Source: Arthrobacter sp. MSA 4-2 (GTDB lineage: Bacteria; Actinomycetota; Actinomycetes; Actinomycetales; Micrococcaceae). From it: 64,000 bases of DNA. The notes under the pieces are model-generated. The model made no database searches, was not told the DNA's origin, and saw only the letters and a list, made by a program, of their open reading frames with translations. Both the position numbers and the translations under genes were made by a program. Positions 26,288 through 35,572 of this stretch are shown here, piece by piece. The stretch spans positions 1-64,000 of the forward strand of contig NZ_JAEKGC010000006.1 of NCBI RefSeq assembly GCF_016405885.1, given 5' to 3'. How positions within the stretch are numbered: the stretch's first letter is position 1; every line of letters starts with the position of its first letter.

Positions 26288-28054
26288 TCAGGACACGTCG
26301 ATGACGCGCACCTCCCAGGGGCGCAGGGTGTACCGCTCCATCGCCGAGGCCCGCCCGGCACCGCCGTGCCCCGCGGCGTCCCGCGGGCTGCCGTCCCGGG
26401 CGGTGCCGGCGTCGTCGTCCCCATAATTGCCGAGCAGCAGCGTGCCTCCGCCGAGCCCGGCCGGAAGCCCGAGGGGCTCCCCCGAGACGTTCCCGAGCAC
26501 CCGGAGCACGGCGCCGTCCAGCGTCCGGGTGAACGCATAGAGCACCGGATGGTCGGGATACTCAAGTTCGAAGCGTCCCCGCTGCACCACCGCGCTGCCG
26601 TGCCGCAGGGCGATCAGGCGCTGGTAGAACCGGTAGACCGAGCGCGGGGAGGAGCGGTCGAGTTCGGCGTTGACCGCGGGAAAGTTCGGGTTGACGGCGA
26701 TCCAGGGGGTGCCGGTGGTGAACCCGGCGTTGACCCCGCCGGTCCACTGGACGGGCGTGCGCGCGTTGTCCCGGCTCATCCTGCGCAGGGCGGCCAGGAC
26801 CTCCTGCGGGTCCCGGCCGTGCTTCATCGTTGCCTCTTCGTACCAGTTGAGGGATTCGACGTCCCGGAAGTCCTCGATGGAGGTGAAGGGCACATTGGTC
26901 ATGCCCAGTTCCTCGCCCTGGTAGATGTACGGGGTGCCGCGGTGAAGGTGCAGCAGGGCCGCCCACAGCGTCGCGGATTCGTAGCGGTAGGCGCCATCGT
27001 CGCCGAAGCGCGAGACCAGGCGGGGCTGGTCGTGGTTGTCGAGGTAGAGGCTGTTCCAGCCCGTGTCCGCCAGGCCCTTCTGCCACCGGTTCCAGGAGGT
27101 TTTCAGGTCGCGCAGGTCGAGCCCCCGGTAGTCCCACTTGCCGCCGGGGCCCTGGTCGAGGCTGACGTGCTCGAACTGGAAGACCATATCCACCTCGGCG
27201 CGGGCGGGGTCGGTGAACAGTCTCGCCTCCTCCACCGTGACCCCGGGCATCTCGCCCACGGTGATCAGCCCGGCCCCGCGGCCGGCGAAAACTTCCCGGT
27301 GCATCTCGGCGAGGAATTCGTGGATTCGGGGGCCGGACATGAACTGGGGTCCGCCGTCGCCCCACAGGTGCCCGGGCGGGACGGCGCCGTCGGCCAGCGG
27401 GAGGGTCTTGGAGAGAAAGTTGATGACGTCCATCCGGAATCCGTCGACGCCTCGGTCGAGCCACCAGTTCATCATGTCGTACACGGCGGCGCGGACCTCG
27501 GGGTTTTCCCAGTTCAGGTCCGGCTGCTCCCGGGCGAAGAGGTGGAGGTAGTACTGCCCGCTGGCCGGATCGAGGGTCCAGGTGGGGCCGCTGAAGAACG
27601 ACCCCCAGTTGGTGGGCTCGGCGCCGGGCTCCCCCGGCGCGAAGCCGGTCCGGGGATCCCTCCACCAGTACCAGTCCCGCTTCGGGCTCTGCGGGGAGGA
27701 CGCGGAGTCAAGGAACCATGGGTGCTCGTTGGAGGTGTGGTTCACCACCAGGTCCATCACGAGCTTCATGCCGCGGGCGTGGAGGCCCGCCACGAGCGCG
27801 TCGAAGTCGGTGAAGGTTCCGAAGACGGGGTCGATGCGCTGGTAGTCGCTGATGTCGTAGCCGTTGTCCTTCTGGGGCGAGGCGTAGATCGGCGACAGCC
27901 AGAGGATGTCGACGCCGAGCTCGGCCAGGTAGTCCAGCCTGCCGAGGATCCCGGCCAGGTCGCCGATGCCGTCCCCGTCGGCGTCGGCGAAACTGCGCGG
28001 GTACACCTGGTACACGACGGCGCGGGTCCACCAGGGCGCGGGTGTCTCGGTCAT
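26288..28054 (-). CDS. GH13 alpha-glucosidase / oligo-1,6-glucosidase
   Basis: Cytoplasmic glycoside hydrolase of 588 residues acting on malto- or isomalto-oligosaccharides. The (beta/alpha)8 barrel begins VVYQVYPRSFADADGDG; region I is DLVVNHTS, region II DGFRMDVINF with nucleophile Asp209, region III TVGEMPG with acid/base Glu268 and region IV NHDQPR with Asp342. A B-domain lies between DLVVNHTSNEHPWF and the second region. Subfamily assignment (alpha-glucosidase versus trehalulose-type enzymes) is not possible by eye. The converging ligase gene ends 12 bases away. Confidence 0.92.
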   Translation of the reverse strand: MTETPAPWWTRAVVYQVYPRSFADADGDGIGDLAGILGRLDYLAELGVDILWLSPIYASPQKDNGYDISDYQRIDPVFGTFTDFDALVAGLHARGMKLVMDLVVNHTSNEHPWFLDSASSPQSPKRDWYWWRDPRTGFAPGEPGAEPTNWGSFFSGPTWTLDPASGQYYLHLFAREQPDLNWENPEVRAAVYDMMNWWLDRGVDGFRMDVINFLSKTLPLADGAVPPGHLWGDGGPQFMSGPRIHEFLAEMHREVFAGRGAGLITVGEMPGVTVEEARLFTDPARAEVDMVFQFEHVSLDQGPGGKWDYRGLDLRDLKTSWNRWQKGLADTGWNSLYLDNHDQPRLVSRFGDDGAYRYESATLWAALLHLHRGTPYIYQGEELGMTNVPFTSIEDFRDVESLNWYEEATMKHGRDPQEVLAALRRMSRDNARTPVQWTGGVNAGFTTGTPWIAVNPNFPAVNAELDRSSPRSVYRFYQRLIALRHGSAVVQRGRFELEYPDHPVLYAFTRTLDGAVLRVLGNVSGEPLGLPAGLGGGTLLLGNYGDDDAGTARDGSPRDAAGHGGAGRASAMERYTLRPWEVRVIDVS

Positions 28055-28105
28055 GGGCGGCTCGCTTTCGGTAGGGGCATGGCGGTGCCGGCGGGCACCG
28101 GGCCG

Positions 28106-28327
28106 CTACCGGCCCTCATTGCGCCGCAGCAGTCCGACGATGAGGCAGAACAGGCCCAGGGCCAGCGGGACCAGGGTGTAGAGGGTGTGGGTGCCGCCCA
28201 CGTAGCTCATGATGAAGATGTAGATGAAGCTTCCTCCGACAAGCAGCCAGCCCAGAATGATCAGCGGGCGCCCGCGGTGCGGCGGGGGCAGCGGTGGAAG
28301 CCATGACGGCCGATCGGTCGAGCTCAT
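28106..28327 (-). CDS. small membrane protein, unknown function
   Basis: A 73-residue protein with a Pro-rich N-terminus (WLPPLPPPHRGR), two hydrophobic spans (PLIILGWLLVGGSFIYIFIM and YTLVPLALGLFCLIVGLL) and a basic end RRNEGR. It is encoded 51 bases upstream of the alpha-glucosidase gene in the same orientation and may share its transcript. No function can be given. Confidence 0.65.
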   Translation of the reverse strand: MSSTDRPSWLPPLPPPHRGRPLIILGWLLVGGSFIYIFIMSYVGGTHTLYTLVPLALGLFCLIVGLLRRNEGR

Positions 28328-28422
28328 GGCGCCAGTCTAGTGTTGCCGCGCCCGCCGCCGGTGCTTCTCCGGCGGCGGACGGCAACCCGCGCGGGAAGCT
28401 GCGGCAGGGGTTAAACTGAACG

Positions 28423-28457
28423 GCCCCAGGCTCTCCGGAGTCCGGAAGGCCTGGGGC
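28423..28457 (-). terminator. terminator of ssrA
   Basis: Nine-bp arms GCCCCAGGC (28423-28431) and GCCTGGGGC (28449-28457); on the minus strand it follows the tmRNA 3' end by about 37 bases and is followed by TTCAGTTTAA. Confidence 0.75.
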
Positions 28458-28494
28458 AGGGGTCCTCACACCGCCCGAAGGAGGCGGAGGATCA

Positions 28495-28861
28495 GGTGGA
28501 GATGGCGGGAATTGAACCCGCGTCCGATGCAGTGTTGTCAGGGCTTCTCCGGGCGCAGTTTGCGTCGGTTTTTCTCAGCTCCAGCCATCGTGCAAACAAG
28601 TGGCTGCCGAGCTCAGTTGTATAAGAGTCCCCCTGGTTCCTACAACAAAAACCAGGAGCAGTGGCCCTCTAAATGACGCCAGGATCCGGGGCGAGAGCAA
28701 ACCCGGTCTGACGGACTAGCTAGGCTGCTTAGGCAGCGAGAGCGAAGTCAGTGCGCTTTGATTCGGCACTTATTGTTTTACAGAGAGCGTTAACGAGATA
28801 ACCCTGTATCCTCGGCCCGCTTCCCCTGTCGCGACTAACATCGTCGAAACCTGTCATCCCC
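28495..28861 (-). ncRNA. ssrA: transfer-messenger RNA (tmRNA)
   Basis: Rescues stalled ribosomes together with SmpB. On the minus strand the 5' end GGGGATG pairs with CATCTCC at the 3' end to form the tRNA-like acceptor stem, and GCGGGTTCAATTCCCGC forms the T arm. The full CCA is not encoded (the base after CC is T). The open frame, bases 28767 down to 28732, encodes AESKRTDFALAA followed by TAA (28731-28729), a typical actinobacterial degradation tag ending in ALAA for ClpXP-type proteases. It lies downstream of smpB, separated by one small membrane-protein gene. Confidence 0.95.
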
Positions 28862-28941
28862 GTATTGAGTTACCAATGTCCGGAACCCGCCGTGAGGTGT
28901 GTCCCAGACGTTTAGTGTAACGCATGTGCCGCCGCGGTGAT

Positions 28942-28993
28942 TCCCTGCGGTGCGTCCCTGCGGTGCTTCCCTCCGGGGCTTCCCTCCGGGGGT
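28942..28993. repeat. four tandem 13-bp units
   Basis: Units TCCCTGCGGTGCG, TCCCTGCGGTGCT, TCCCTCCGGGGCT and TCCCTCCGGGGGT follow each other without gaps, between the tmRNA 5' region and the end of the small membrane-protein gene. A minisatellite-like array that could vary in copy number. Confidence 0.8.
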
Positions 28994-29007
28994 TGACGGG
29001 ACCGGCG

Positions 29008-29379
29008 TCAGAAGCGGATGCCGAGGATGACCACCTGCGCCTGCCACAGGGCGACGACGACGAAGGACACCGTGACGAAGGCGATCCCGAGGGCCGCCAG
29101 GGCCGTCGTGGCTGCCTGTTTGCGCCGGAAGCTCCACCAGAACACTGCGGCATTGAGCAGCAGGAGCACCGGGGAAATCCACACCAGCACCTGGGCCAGG
29201 TAGATGTAGATCAGGAAGAAGAAGGGAATCAGGGAAAGGATCCCCACCGGAACAATGGCGAACAGGAGGAGCAGGTCCACGACGGCGCCGAGGGTGACCC
29301 ACCACGGGCGCCTGTAGCGCAGCTCCGATTCGTCGGGGTGCTCGGATTCCTCCTGCGCCTCCCAGAAGACATTGCTCAT
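29008..29379 (-). CDS. multi-span membrane protein, unknown function
   Basis: A 123-residue protein. The acidic N-terminus ([20 protein letters not shown]) is followed by four hydrophobic spans: VTLGAVVDLLLLFAIVPVGI, LIPFFFLIYIYLAQVLVWI, LLLLNAAVFWW, and ALGIAFVTVSFVVVALW. Its ATG overlaps the smpB stop by 4 bases (ATGA), so it is translationally coupled to the ribosome-rescue factor. No family recognised. Confidence 0.8.
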   Translation of the reverse strand: MSNVFWEAQEESEHPDESELRYRRPWWVTLGAVVDLLLLFAIVPVGILSLIPFFFLIYIYLAQVLVWISPVLLLLNAAVFWWSFRRKQAATTALAALGIAFVTVSFVVVALWQAQVVILGIRF

Positions 29380-29852
29380 CAGGCGCCGAGGTTCTTCTCG
29401 CGCATTGCGCGCAGTGCCTCGCGGTTGTCCTGCTTTTCGCGCAGCGTCTGGCGCTTGTCGTAGTCCCGCTTGCCGCGGGCGACGGCGAGTTCGACCTTGG
29501 CCCGCCCGTTGAGGAAGTACAGCTGCAGTGGCACCAGGGTGAAGCCGGACTCGCGGATCTTCTGGGAGATCTTGGTCAGCTCCTCGCGGTGCAGCAGCAG
29601 CTTCCGGCGGCGGCGGGCGGCGTGGTTGGTCCAGCTCCCCTGCGTGTACTCGGGGATATGGATCGCCTCGAGCCACAGCTCGTCGTTATAGAACACCGCG
29701 AAGCCGTCAACGAGGGAGGCCCGCCCGGCGCGCAGGGACTTCACCTCGGTGCCCATCAGGGCGATGCCGGCCTCGTAGGTGTCGAGGATTTCGTAGTCGT
29801 GCCGGGCCTTCCGATTGGTGGCCACTACCTTCCGGCCACTTTCCTTGGGCAC
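29379..29852 (-). CDS. smpB: SsrA-binding protein SmpB
   Basis: Binds the tRNA-like domain of tmRNA and occupies the decoding site of stalled ribosomes; 157 residues. The family core is complete: [37 protein letters not shown], and the C-terminal basic tail [20 protein letters not shown]. The GTG at 29852 is used because AAGGAG lies 7 bases before it and SmpB proteins start (M/V)PKE.G-like; a TTG at 29867 would place that site inside the gene. Confidence 0.95.
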   Translation of the reverse strand: MPKESGRKVVATNRKARHDYEILDTYEAGIALMGTEVKSLRAGRASLVDGFAVFYNDELWLEAIHIPEYTQGSWTNHAARRRRKLLLHREELTKISQKIRESGFTLVPLQLYFLNGRAKVELAVARGKRDYDKRQTLREKQDNREALRAMREKNLGA

Positions 29853-29918
29853 GGCAAACTCCTTCAACAGCGGGGGCGGGCCGGAGCCCGCGTGGAATAA
29901 GTGGGTCCTATTCTACGG

Positions 29919-31418
29919 CTACAGAAGACCGGAAGGATCCACGAGGCTGCCGTTGAGCACCGCCTCGAAGTGAAGGTGGCAGCCGGTGGAGTTGCCCGTG
30001 GTCCCGGTGTAGCCGATGAGCTGGCCGGCGCTGACCCGCTGTCCCGGATACACATTGAAGCTGGCCAGGTGGTAGTAGTTCGTCGCCAGGGCGTTGCCGG
30101 CCCGCACTCCGTGGTTGAGCACGATCCGGTTTCCGGCGCCCTTCAGGGCATCGGAGTCGGCGTACCAGACCTCGCCCGACGCCGGGGCGTACAGCGGGGT
30201 GCCGCAGCCGACCCCGTAGTCGAGCCCGGTGTGGGTGTAGCCGCCGGTGCCGTTGAAGTCGATGCTGCCGATCGGGGTGGGGCGCCAGCCGAAGCCCGAA
30301 CTGACCGGGCCGTTGACCGGCGCGAGGAGCTTGAAGTCGGACGGGTTTCCCAGGACCGGCGGCTTGATGACCGGCGCGACCGGGGCGGGTGCCACCGGCG
30401 CCACCGGGGCGGGGGCCGGACGGTTCTGGGCGGCGGCCTCGGCGGCGCGGCGCTCGTTTTCAATGCGGGCGGCCTCGGCGGCGGCAGCGGCCCGGCGCTC
30501 GTTTTCGACCCGCGCGCGTTCCTCGGCCTCGGCCTTGAGCCGGGCCTCCTCGGCCTTGCGCGCTTCCTCGAGGAGGCGGCGCTGGCGTTCGGCGATGTCG
30601 GCGGTCACCTTCTCATGGGCCGCTTCGACGCTGGCCAGTTGCGCTTCGATGACCGGCTTCTGCTTCTGGAGCTTCGCCGAGAGGGCCGAGGTGTCGGCGA
30701 TGAGCGTGTCGACCTTCGCCTTCTCGGTGGCGGCGGCGTCCCGCGCCGCCTGTTCGGCCTGGAGGGCGGCTTCGGCCTCGGACTTCAGGTCCTTGATCTC
30801 CGCCTCGACGGCGGTGAGGCGGGCCTGGCTGTTCGCGTTCGTCGCGCTCTGCTGGGAGAGCCGGTCCATCGCCGCGTTCTGTCCGCGCAGCGCCTGGTCG
30901 ACCATGTCCATGGAGTTGGTGAGGGATTCGGCGCCGTCTGCGCCGAGCATGAGGGAGACGTCCGAGGGGACGCCGCCGTTCTTGTAGGCCTGGGTGGCGA
31001 TCTGCCCGATCACCTTGCGGGTGTCCTCGATGGCCGCCTTGTCCTTGGCGAGCTGGTCGGCGATCTTCGTCTTGGTTTCCTCGGCGAGCTGCACGCGCAT
31101 GGCCAGCGCGCTGACCTCGTTGGCCGCGGATTCAACGCGTCCCTGCGCTTCGGCGAGGGCCTGCTGGGCCGCCGGGAGCTGCCCCTGGTACACCTTCAGC
31201 TGTGCGATGGTTTCGGTGATGTCCTCATCGAGGTACTCGATGGACTGCTGCACTTCGCTGATCTCCGACTCGAGGGCCGACTTGCGGTCCTCGAGGTCGT
31301 CGGCGAAGACGGGCGTACCGAAGCCCAGGGCAAGGGCGGCCGCAAGCGCGATCGAGACCCCCGCCGTCGTACGGATGAAAAAGGGCCGTGGGCCCCGATG
31401 CACCGAGCGTAAATCCAT
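29919..31418 (-). CDS. secreted coiled-coil M23 peptidoglycan hydrolase (FtsEX partner)
   Basis: Protein of 499 residues. It has a signal peptide ending near ALGFGTPVFA, a long coiled coil (about 42-320) rich in Ala/Glu/Lys with heptad character, a Pro/Ala/Val linker (RPAPAPVAPVAPAPVAPV) and a LytM/M23 endopeptidase domain (about 370-499). Zinc and catalytic residues are visible: His396 and Asp400 in HTGLDYG, and His481/His483 in HLHFE. This architecture is that of EnvC/PcsB/RipC-type hydrolases whose coiled coil is activated by FtsX during division. Position 36 bases after ftsX supports that partnership. Confidence 0.9.
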   Translation of the reverse strand: MDLRSVHRGPRPFFIRTTAGVSIALAAALALGFGTPVFADDLEDRKSALESEISEVQQSIEYLDEDITETIAQLKVYQGQLPAAQQALAEAQGRVESAANEVSALAMRVQLAEETKTKIADQLAKDKAAIEDTRKVIGQIATQAYKNGGVPSDVSLMLGADGAESLTNSMDMVDQALRGQNAAMDRLSQQSATNANSQARLTAVEAEIKDLKSEAEAALQAEQAARDAAATEKAKVDTLIADTSALSAKLQKQKPVIEAQLASVEAAHEKVTADIAERQRRLLEEARKAEEARLKAEAEERARVENERRAAAAAEAARIENERRAAEAAAQNRPAPAPVAPVAPAPVAPVIKPPVLGNPSDFKLLAPVNGPVSSGFGWRPTPIGSIDFNGTGGYTHTGLDYGVGCGTPLYAPASGEVWYADSDALKGAGNRIVLNHGVRAGNALATNYYHLASFNVYPGQRVSAGQLIGYTGTTGNSTGCHLHFEAVLNGSLVDPSGLL

Positions 31419-31454
31419 GAAATGTACCTGTCCCCTAGTACTGCCGAACCGGCC

Positions 31455-32369
31455 CTAGACCTTCACGTAGCGCCGCAGGGTCAGGAGTGATGAGACCCCA
31501 GCCAGCAGCGCGCCCAGAAGGATGAGCGCCGGAACCAGCAGGAGAACCTGCTGATCCGAAATGAACGCCGTCTCCGGATACTCACGGGCGAGCCAGCCGC
31601 CGATGACGAAGCGGGACATTCCCCACAACGCACCGGAGGCCAAGAGAGCTCCGACAACAGCGGCGATTACCCCTTCCAGGATGAAGGGCAGTTGAATCAC
31701 TGCCTTTGAGGCTCCGACCAGCCTCATAATCCCGGTTTCCCGCCGTCGGCTGAAGGCCGACAGCCGGATGGTAGTCGCTATGAGGAGTATTGCACACACT
31801 GTCATCACCCCCGCAACCAGTAAAGCCCCTAGTGAGGCGCGGTTCATGACGGAAAAGACCTTTTCGAGCAGCTCCCGCTGGTCGCTGACGACGTCGACGC
31901 CGGGCAGGGAGGAGAACGCCTCGTTGATGACCTCATACTTCTCCGGGTCGACGAGGTTCACCCGGAAGGACTCGGGGAGCTGGTCCGCGGTGACCGAATC
32001 GACGATCGGGGAATTGGCGAACTGGTCCTTGAAGTGCCCCAGGGCCTCGTCCTGGGATTCGTATTCGACCGACGCGACGTAGGGGGTGAAGGCCTCCGAC
32101 TCGAGCATGCCGCGGATGGTGTCCCGCTGCTCCTCGGTGACCGGGCCGGCGGCGCAGCTTGGCGAGGTCGAGTTCTCGACGCACAGGAACACGGCCACCT
32201 GCACGCGGTCGTACCAGTAGCCCTTCATCTGGTTGATCTGCAACTGCAGCAGTCCGGCCGCGCCGACGAAGGTCAGGGAGATGAAGGTGACCAGGATGAC
32301 GGAGATGACCATTGAGAGGTTCCGGCGGAGCCCTGAGCCGATTTCGGAAAGGATGAACGCGAGCCTCAT
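31455..32369 (-). CDS. ftsX: cell division permease-like protein FtsX
   Basis: Membrane protein of 304 residues: N-terminal span near [20 protein letters not shown], a large extracellular loop (about 45-170) with two cysteines ([15 protein letters not shown]), then three C-terminal spans (including [20 protein letters not shown]) in the FtsX/MacB arrangement. It transmits ATP hydrolysis by FtsE to a periplasmic-side hydrolase. The start overlaps the ftsE stop by ATGA. Confidence 0.95.
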   Translation of the reverse strand: MRLAFILSEIGSGLRRNLSMVISVILVTFISLTFVGAAGLLQLQINQMKGYWYDRVQVAVFLCVENSTSPSCAAGPVTEEQRDTIRGMLESEAFTPYVASVEYESQDEALGHFKDQFANSPIVDSVTADQLPESFRVNLVDPEKYEVINEAFSSLPGVDVVSDQRELLEKVFSVMNRASLGALLVAGVMTVCAILLIATTIRLSAFSRRRETGIMRLVGASKAVIQLPFILEGVIAAVVGALLASGALWGMSRFVIGGWLAREYPETAFISDQQVLLLVPALILLGALLAGVSSLLTLRRYVKV

Positions 32370-33070
32370 TCGGCCACCGCCTCCGTCTCGCCGATGTAGA
32401 TGCCCTGGGCGTCATCGCGCACCACCGCGCCGTTGCGCAGCTCGACGACCCGCTTGCGCATGGTGTTCACGATGTCGTCGTCGTGGGTGGCCATGACCAC
32501 GGTGGTGCCGTTGGAGTTGATGCGGTCGAGCACCTTCATGATGCCCATCGAGGTGGTGGGGTCAAGGTTTCCGGTCGGCTCGTCCGCGAGGAGGATGCCG
32601 GGGCGGTTGACGATGGCGCGGGCGATCGCCACGCGCTGCTGCTCACCGCCGGAGAGTTCGTGGGGCATGCGGTTGTTCTTGCCTTCGAGGCCCACGGTCT
32701 TGAGGACCTCGGGGACGGTCTCGCGGATGACCGCGCGGCTCTTGCCGATGACCTGCATGGCGAAGGCGACGTTGGCGAAGACCGTCTTATTGGGCAGCAG
32801 GCGGAAGTCCTGGAAGACGACCCCGATGCCGCGCCGGAGCCGGGGCACGCGCCAGCTCGGGATGTTGGCCACGTTCTGGCCCGCGACGTAGACGGCGCCG
32901 CGGGAGGCGCTGTCCTCCTTGAGCACGAGGCGGATGAAGGTCGACTTGCCCGAGCCCGAGGCTCCGACAAGGAACACAAACTCGGACCGGTCCACCTCGA
33001 GGGAGACCGAATCGAGCGCGGGGCGCGACGTGGCGTCGTACACCTTGGTGACGTTTTCGAATCGGATCAT
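32366..33070 (-). CDS. ftsE: cell division ATP-binding protein FtsE
   Basis: ABC-type ATPase of 234 residues. Motifs are Walker [10 protein letters not shown] at about 38-46, Q-loop [20 protein letters not shown], signature [16 protein letters not shown] and Walker [14 protein letters not shown], all typical of FtsE. It pairs with FtsX at the septum. A TATAGT on the minus strand at 33147-33142 may be the operon's -10 element. Confidence 0.96.
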   Translation of the reverse strand: MIRFENVTKVYDATSRPALDSVSLEVDRSEFVFLVGASGSGKSTFIRLVLKEDSASRGAVYVAGQNVANIPSWRVPRLRRGIGVVFQDFRLLPNKTVFANVAFAMQVIGKSRAVIRETVPEVLKTVGLEGKNNRMPHELSGGEQQRVAIARAIVNRPGILLADEPTGNLDPTTSMGIMKVLDRINSNGTTVVMATHDDDIVNTMRKRVVELRNGAVVRDDAQGIYIGETEAVAE

Positions 33071-33405
33071 GACTACTCTGCGCCCATTGTGTCCAGCCGG
33101 TTCACGGGCATTTGCTGGAGGAAGGAAGCACCGGCTCCTCGACTATAGCCACGCCTGTTTGCCTTCCGGGAAAGCCGCACCGTGTGTCGGAAGTGAAAAT
33201 TGTTGTTTGAGCACCGCCCGAAACGGGACCGCCGCGGCCCGTGAAGCAGCGTTCATGCTGCCTAATATAGGGCACCGCCTGCCCGCCCGTTGAGGAAATT
33301 GGGGACTTCGGCAGGAGAGGGGCGCAGGGAACCGGCCCGCAGTGCGGTGGCAGGGTGCGGGCCCGGCACGCGGCGTGCGGCCGCGGGGTGCCTACGGGGG
33401 CGCCC
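33071..33405. other. intergenic region between prfB and ftsE
   Basis: 335 bases without a supported gene. The prfB end and ftsE start flank it; it likely carries the ftsEX promoter (TATAGT at 33147-33142, minus strand). No hairpin strong enough to call a terminator and no repeat was noticed. Confidence 0.5.
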
Positions 33406-34524
33406 CTACTGGGCGTCGGCGTTACGGTTGTTGGTGCGCCAGCGGATGCCGGCGTCGATGAAGTCGTCGATCTCGCCGTCGAACACGGCCGAGGTGTTGC
33501 CCACCTCGTGCTCGGTCCGGAGGTCCTTGACCATCTGGTAAGGGTTCAGGACGTAGGAGCGCATCTGGTCGCCCCACGACGCCTTGATGTCGCCGGCGAA
33601 GGCCTTCTTCTCGGCGTCCTCCTGCTCCTTCTTGAGCAGGAGCAGCCGCGACTGGAGCACGCGCATGGCGGCGGCGCGGTTCTGGATCTGGGACTTCTCG
33701 TTCTGCATCGAGACGACGAGCCCGGTGGGAAGGTGGGTCAGGCGCACCGCGGAGTCGGTGGTGTTGACGGACTGGCCGCCGGGCCCGGAGGAGCGGAAGA
33801 CGTCGACGCGGATGTCGTTGTCGGGCACCTCGATGACGTCGGTCTGCTCGATGAGCGGGATGACCTCGACGGCGGCGAAGGAGGTCTGGCGGCGGCCCTG
33901 GTTGTCGAAGGGGCTGATCCTCACCAGGCGGTGCGTCCCGGCCTCCACCGAGAGCGTGCCGAAGGCGTAGGGGGCCTTGACCTCGAAGGTCGCTGATTTC
34001 AGCCCGGCCTCCTCGGCGTAGGAGGTGTCGAGGACCTGGGTGGGGTAGCCATGGCGTTCGGCCCAGCGCAGGTACATGCGCAGCAGCATCTCGGCGAAGT
34101 CTGCGGCGTCCACTCCCCCGGCGCCCGAGCGGATGGTGACGACGGCTTCACGCTCGTCCCACTCACCGGCGAGCAGCGTGACGATCTCGAGCTGGTCCAG
34201 GGCCTTCCCCAGCGACACGAGTTCCTTCTCGGCCTCGGCCAGGGTGTCCTCGTCGTCCTCGGCCTGCCCCAGTTCGACCATGATCTCCAGATCGTCGATC
34301 CGGGTCTGGAGCGTTTCGAGGCGCTCGAGGGCGGACTGCCGGTGGGAGAGCTTTGAGGTGATCTTCTGCGCCGCGGCCGGGTCGTCCCACAGGTCCGGGG
34401 CGCCGGCCTCCTCGCTGAGCTCCGCAATGTCCTTGCGGATTCCTTCGACGTCGGAAACCTGTTCGATCGAGGTGTACTTGGCGCGCAGTGCGCGGATCTC
34501 TGCGGAAAAATCGGTGGCTGCCAT
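33406..34524 (-). CDS. prfB: peptide chain release factor 2
   Basis: Recognises UGA and UAA stop codons and triggers peptide release; 372 residues. The stop-codon recognition motif SPF is in [15 protein letters not shown] and the catalytic GGQ is in [15 protein letters not shown], followed by the family's [11 protein letters not shown]. The N-terminal helical domain is complete. The gene is one uninterrupted frame, so the programmed +1 frameshift at an early UGA seen in many bacteria is absent, as in other high-GC Actinobacteria. Confidence 0.96.
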   Translation of the reverse strand: MAATDFSAEIRALRAKYTSIEQVSDVEGIRKDIAELSEEAGAPDLWDDPAAAQKITSKLSHRQSALERLETLQTRIDDLEIMVELGQAEDDEDTLAEAEKELVSLGKALDQLEIVTLLAGEWDEREAVVTIRSGAGGVDAADFAEMLLRMYLRWAERHGYPTQVLDTSYAEEAGLKSATFEVKAPYAFGTLSVEAGTHRLVRISPFDNQGRRQTSFAAVEVIPLIEQTDVIEVPDNDIRVDVFRSSGPGGQSVNTTDSAVRLTHLPTGLVVSMQNEKSQIQNRAAAMRVLQSRLLLLKKEQEDAEKKAFAGDIKASWGDQMRSYVLNPYQMVKDLRTEHEVGNTSAVFDGEIDDFIDAGIRWRTNNRNADAQ

Positions 34525-34851
34525 GGTGAGTCCAGCCTACGTCATCCGCACCGGAGGATCCCGTCCGGGTGCGGCGGGCCCGGATCGGGAACCGGCCGGC
34601 GGCGCCCCCGGGGGCGGGCCCGGCTCCCGGGCCCGGAAGGCCGGATACCCTCCCTTTAATTGGGTAGGGGCGGGGCCCCAGCTCCCATTGACAGCGCGAA
34701 ATTCGCGGGCATAGGTTTGCCGCATTGTGCGCCCGGACTGACGGACTTGGACACCCTTTCCCTCAGCGGACCTGTCGCCGCTTCGGCATCCACTGCATAT
34801 TCAGGCAGGACGCGCTCTCGCTGCTCTCCTGCAACGCTCAGGAGCCCGAAA
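34525..34851. other. intergenic region with GC-rich hairpins and a promoter
   Basis: 327 bases. The left part (about 34555-34650) is extremely GC-rich with overlapping inverted repeats such as GGGCCCGG, the right part carries the promoter described at 34688-34717 and a leader of about 128 bases. No gene supported. Confidence 0.5.
34688..34717 (+). promoter_or_regulatory. consensus promoter with palindrome in the spacer
   Basis: Perfect -35 TTGACA (34688-34693), 18-base spacer, -10 TAGGTT (34712-34717). The spacer contains the dyad CGCGAAATTCGCG (34695-34707: six-base arms, one central base), well placed as an operator. It would drive the secreted-protein gene at 34852. Confidence 0.7.
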
Positions 34852-35466
34852 ATGAAAACCCAGACAAAGGTGTGCCTTCCGCTTCTCACCACGCTCTGCC
34901 TTCTCGCCGGGTCGGCGTCGGCCGCCGCCCAGGAGGAAGAACCCGCCCCCTGGCCGCCCGCAGACACCGGCGGTGAATATCTTCCCGTTCCCGAGGACTA
35001 TTACGAGCCTTTCAGCGTCAAGGCGTGCGGCAGCACCGTCACCGTGGCATCCGGCGACGTCCGGGAGGTCGAGTACAAGTCTCGGGTGAAGGATGACGGA
35101 AGAACCAAGGTGAAATACCGCGGAGATGCCACCGTTGATCTGACCCGGGCCTCGGACGGTGCGTTCATTGACGAACTCGATATCTCCGGACCGGGCACCC
35201 AGCGCATTTCCGCCGATGGGTTGTCCATCGAAGACTCGCTGAAGGGCGCCTCGATCATCTTCCCCATGGGTGACCGGGACGCCCAGGCGCTGGCAGCGGC
35301 AGGCTTCCCCGAATTTTTCTACTACGAGGGCGGAACGCTGACCATCGAAGCCCAGTTGTCCGAGGACCCGGCCGCCGTCGAACCCCTCTCGGTGAGGGTC
35401 ACGACGAACACCACCAGGCAGGTGCGCGATGTGTGCGAGATGCTCGACGAGGCAGGACCGATGTAG
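34852..35466 (+). CDS. secreted protein, unknown function
   Basis: A 204-residue protein with a signal peptide (MKTQTKVCLPLLTTLCLLAG, cleavage near SASAAAQ). The mature part has an acidic Pro/Glu-rich start, then a compact region with two cysteines (VKACGSTV and RDVCEML) that could form a disulfide, and repeated beta-strand-like segments (TVTVASGDVREVEYKSRVKD). AGGAG lies 8 bases before the ATG. The consensus promoter upstream suggests strong or switchable expression. No family recognised. Confidence 0.72.
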   Translation: MKTQTKVCLPLLTTLCLLAGSASAAAQEEEPAPWPPADTGGEYLPVPEDYYEPFSVKACGSTVTVASGDVREVEYKSRVKDDGRTKVKYRGDATVDLTRASDGAFIDELDISGPGTQRISADGLSIEDSLKGASIIFPMGDRDAQALAAAGFPEFFYYEGGTLTIEAQLSEDPAAVEPLSVRVTTNTTRQVRDVCEMLDEAGPM

Positions 35467-35572
35467 CTGACCCCACCGGGCACCGGAGTGGAAGTTGCCA
35501 GAAGAAAGCGCAGGATTTACGCAGGTTTTTCCCCGAGGCCGGAATCGACAGCCGGCATGTGGGAGCCTCCCC

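Noticed and set aside
26366..28306. Long plus-strand frame opposite the GH13 gene (646 codons)
   Set aside because: Val/Gly/Arg-rich shadow translation of the alpha-glucosidase, no motifs.
28497..28520. T-arm-like sequence suggesting a tRNA gene
   Set aside because: It is the tRNA-like 3' end of the tmRNA, which pairs with GGGGATG 360 bases away.
34450..34524. Programmed +1 frameshift in prfB
   Set aside because: The prfB frame is continuous from the ATG at 34524; no in-frame TGA occurs near codon 25.
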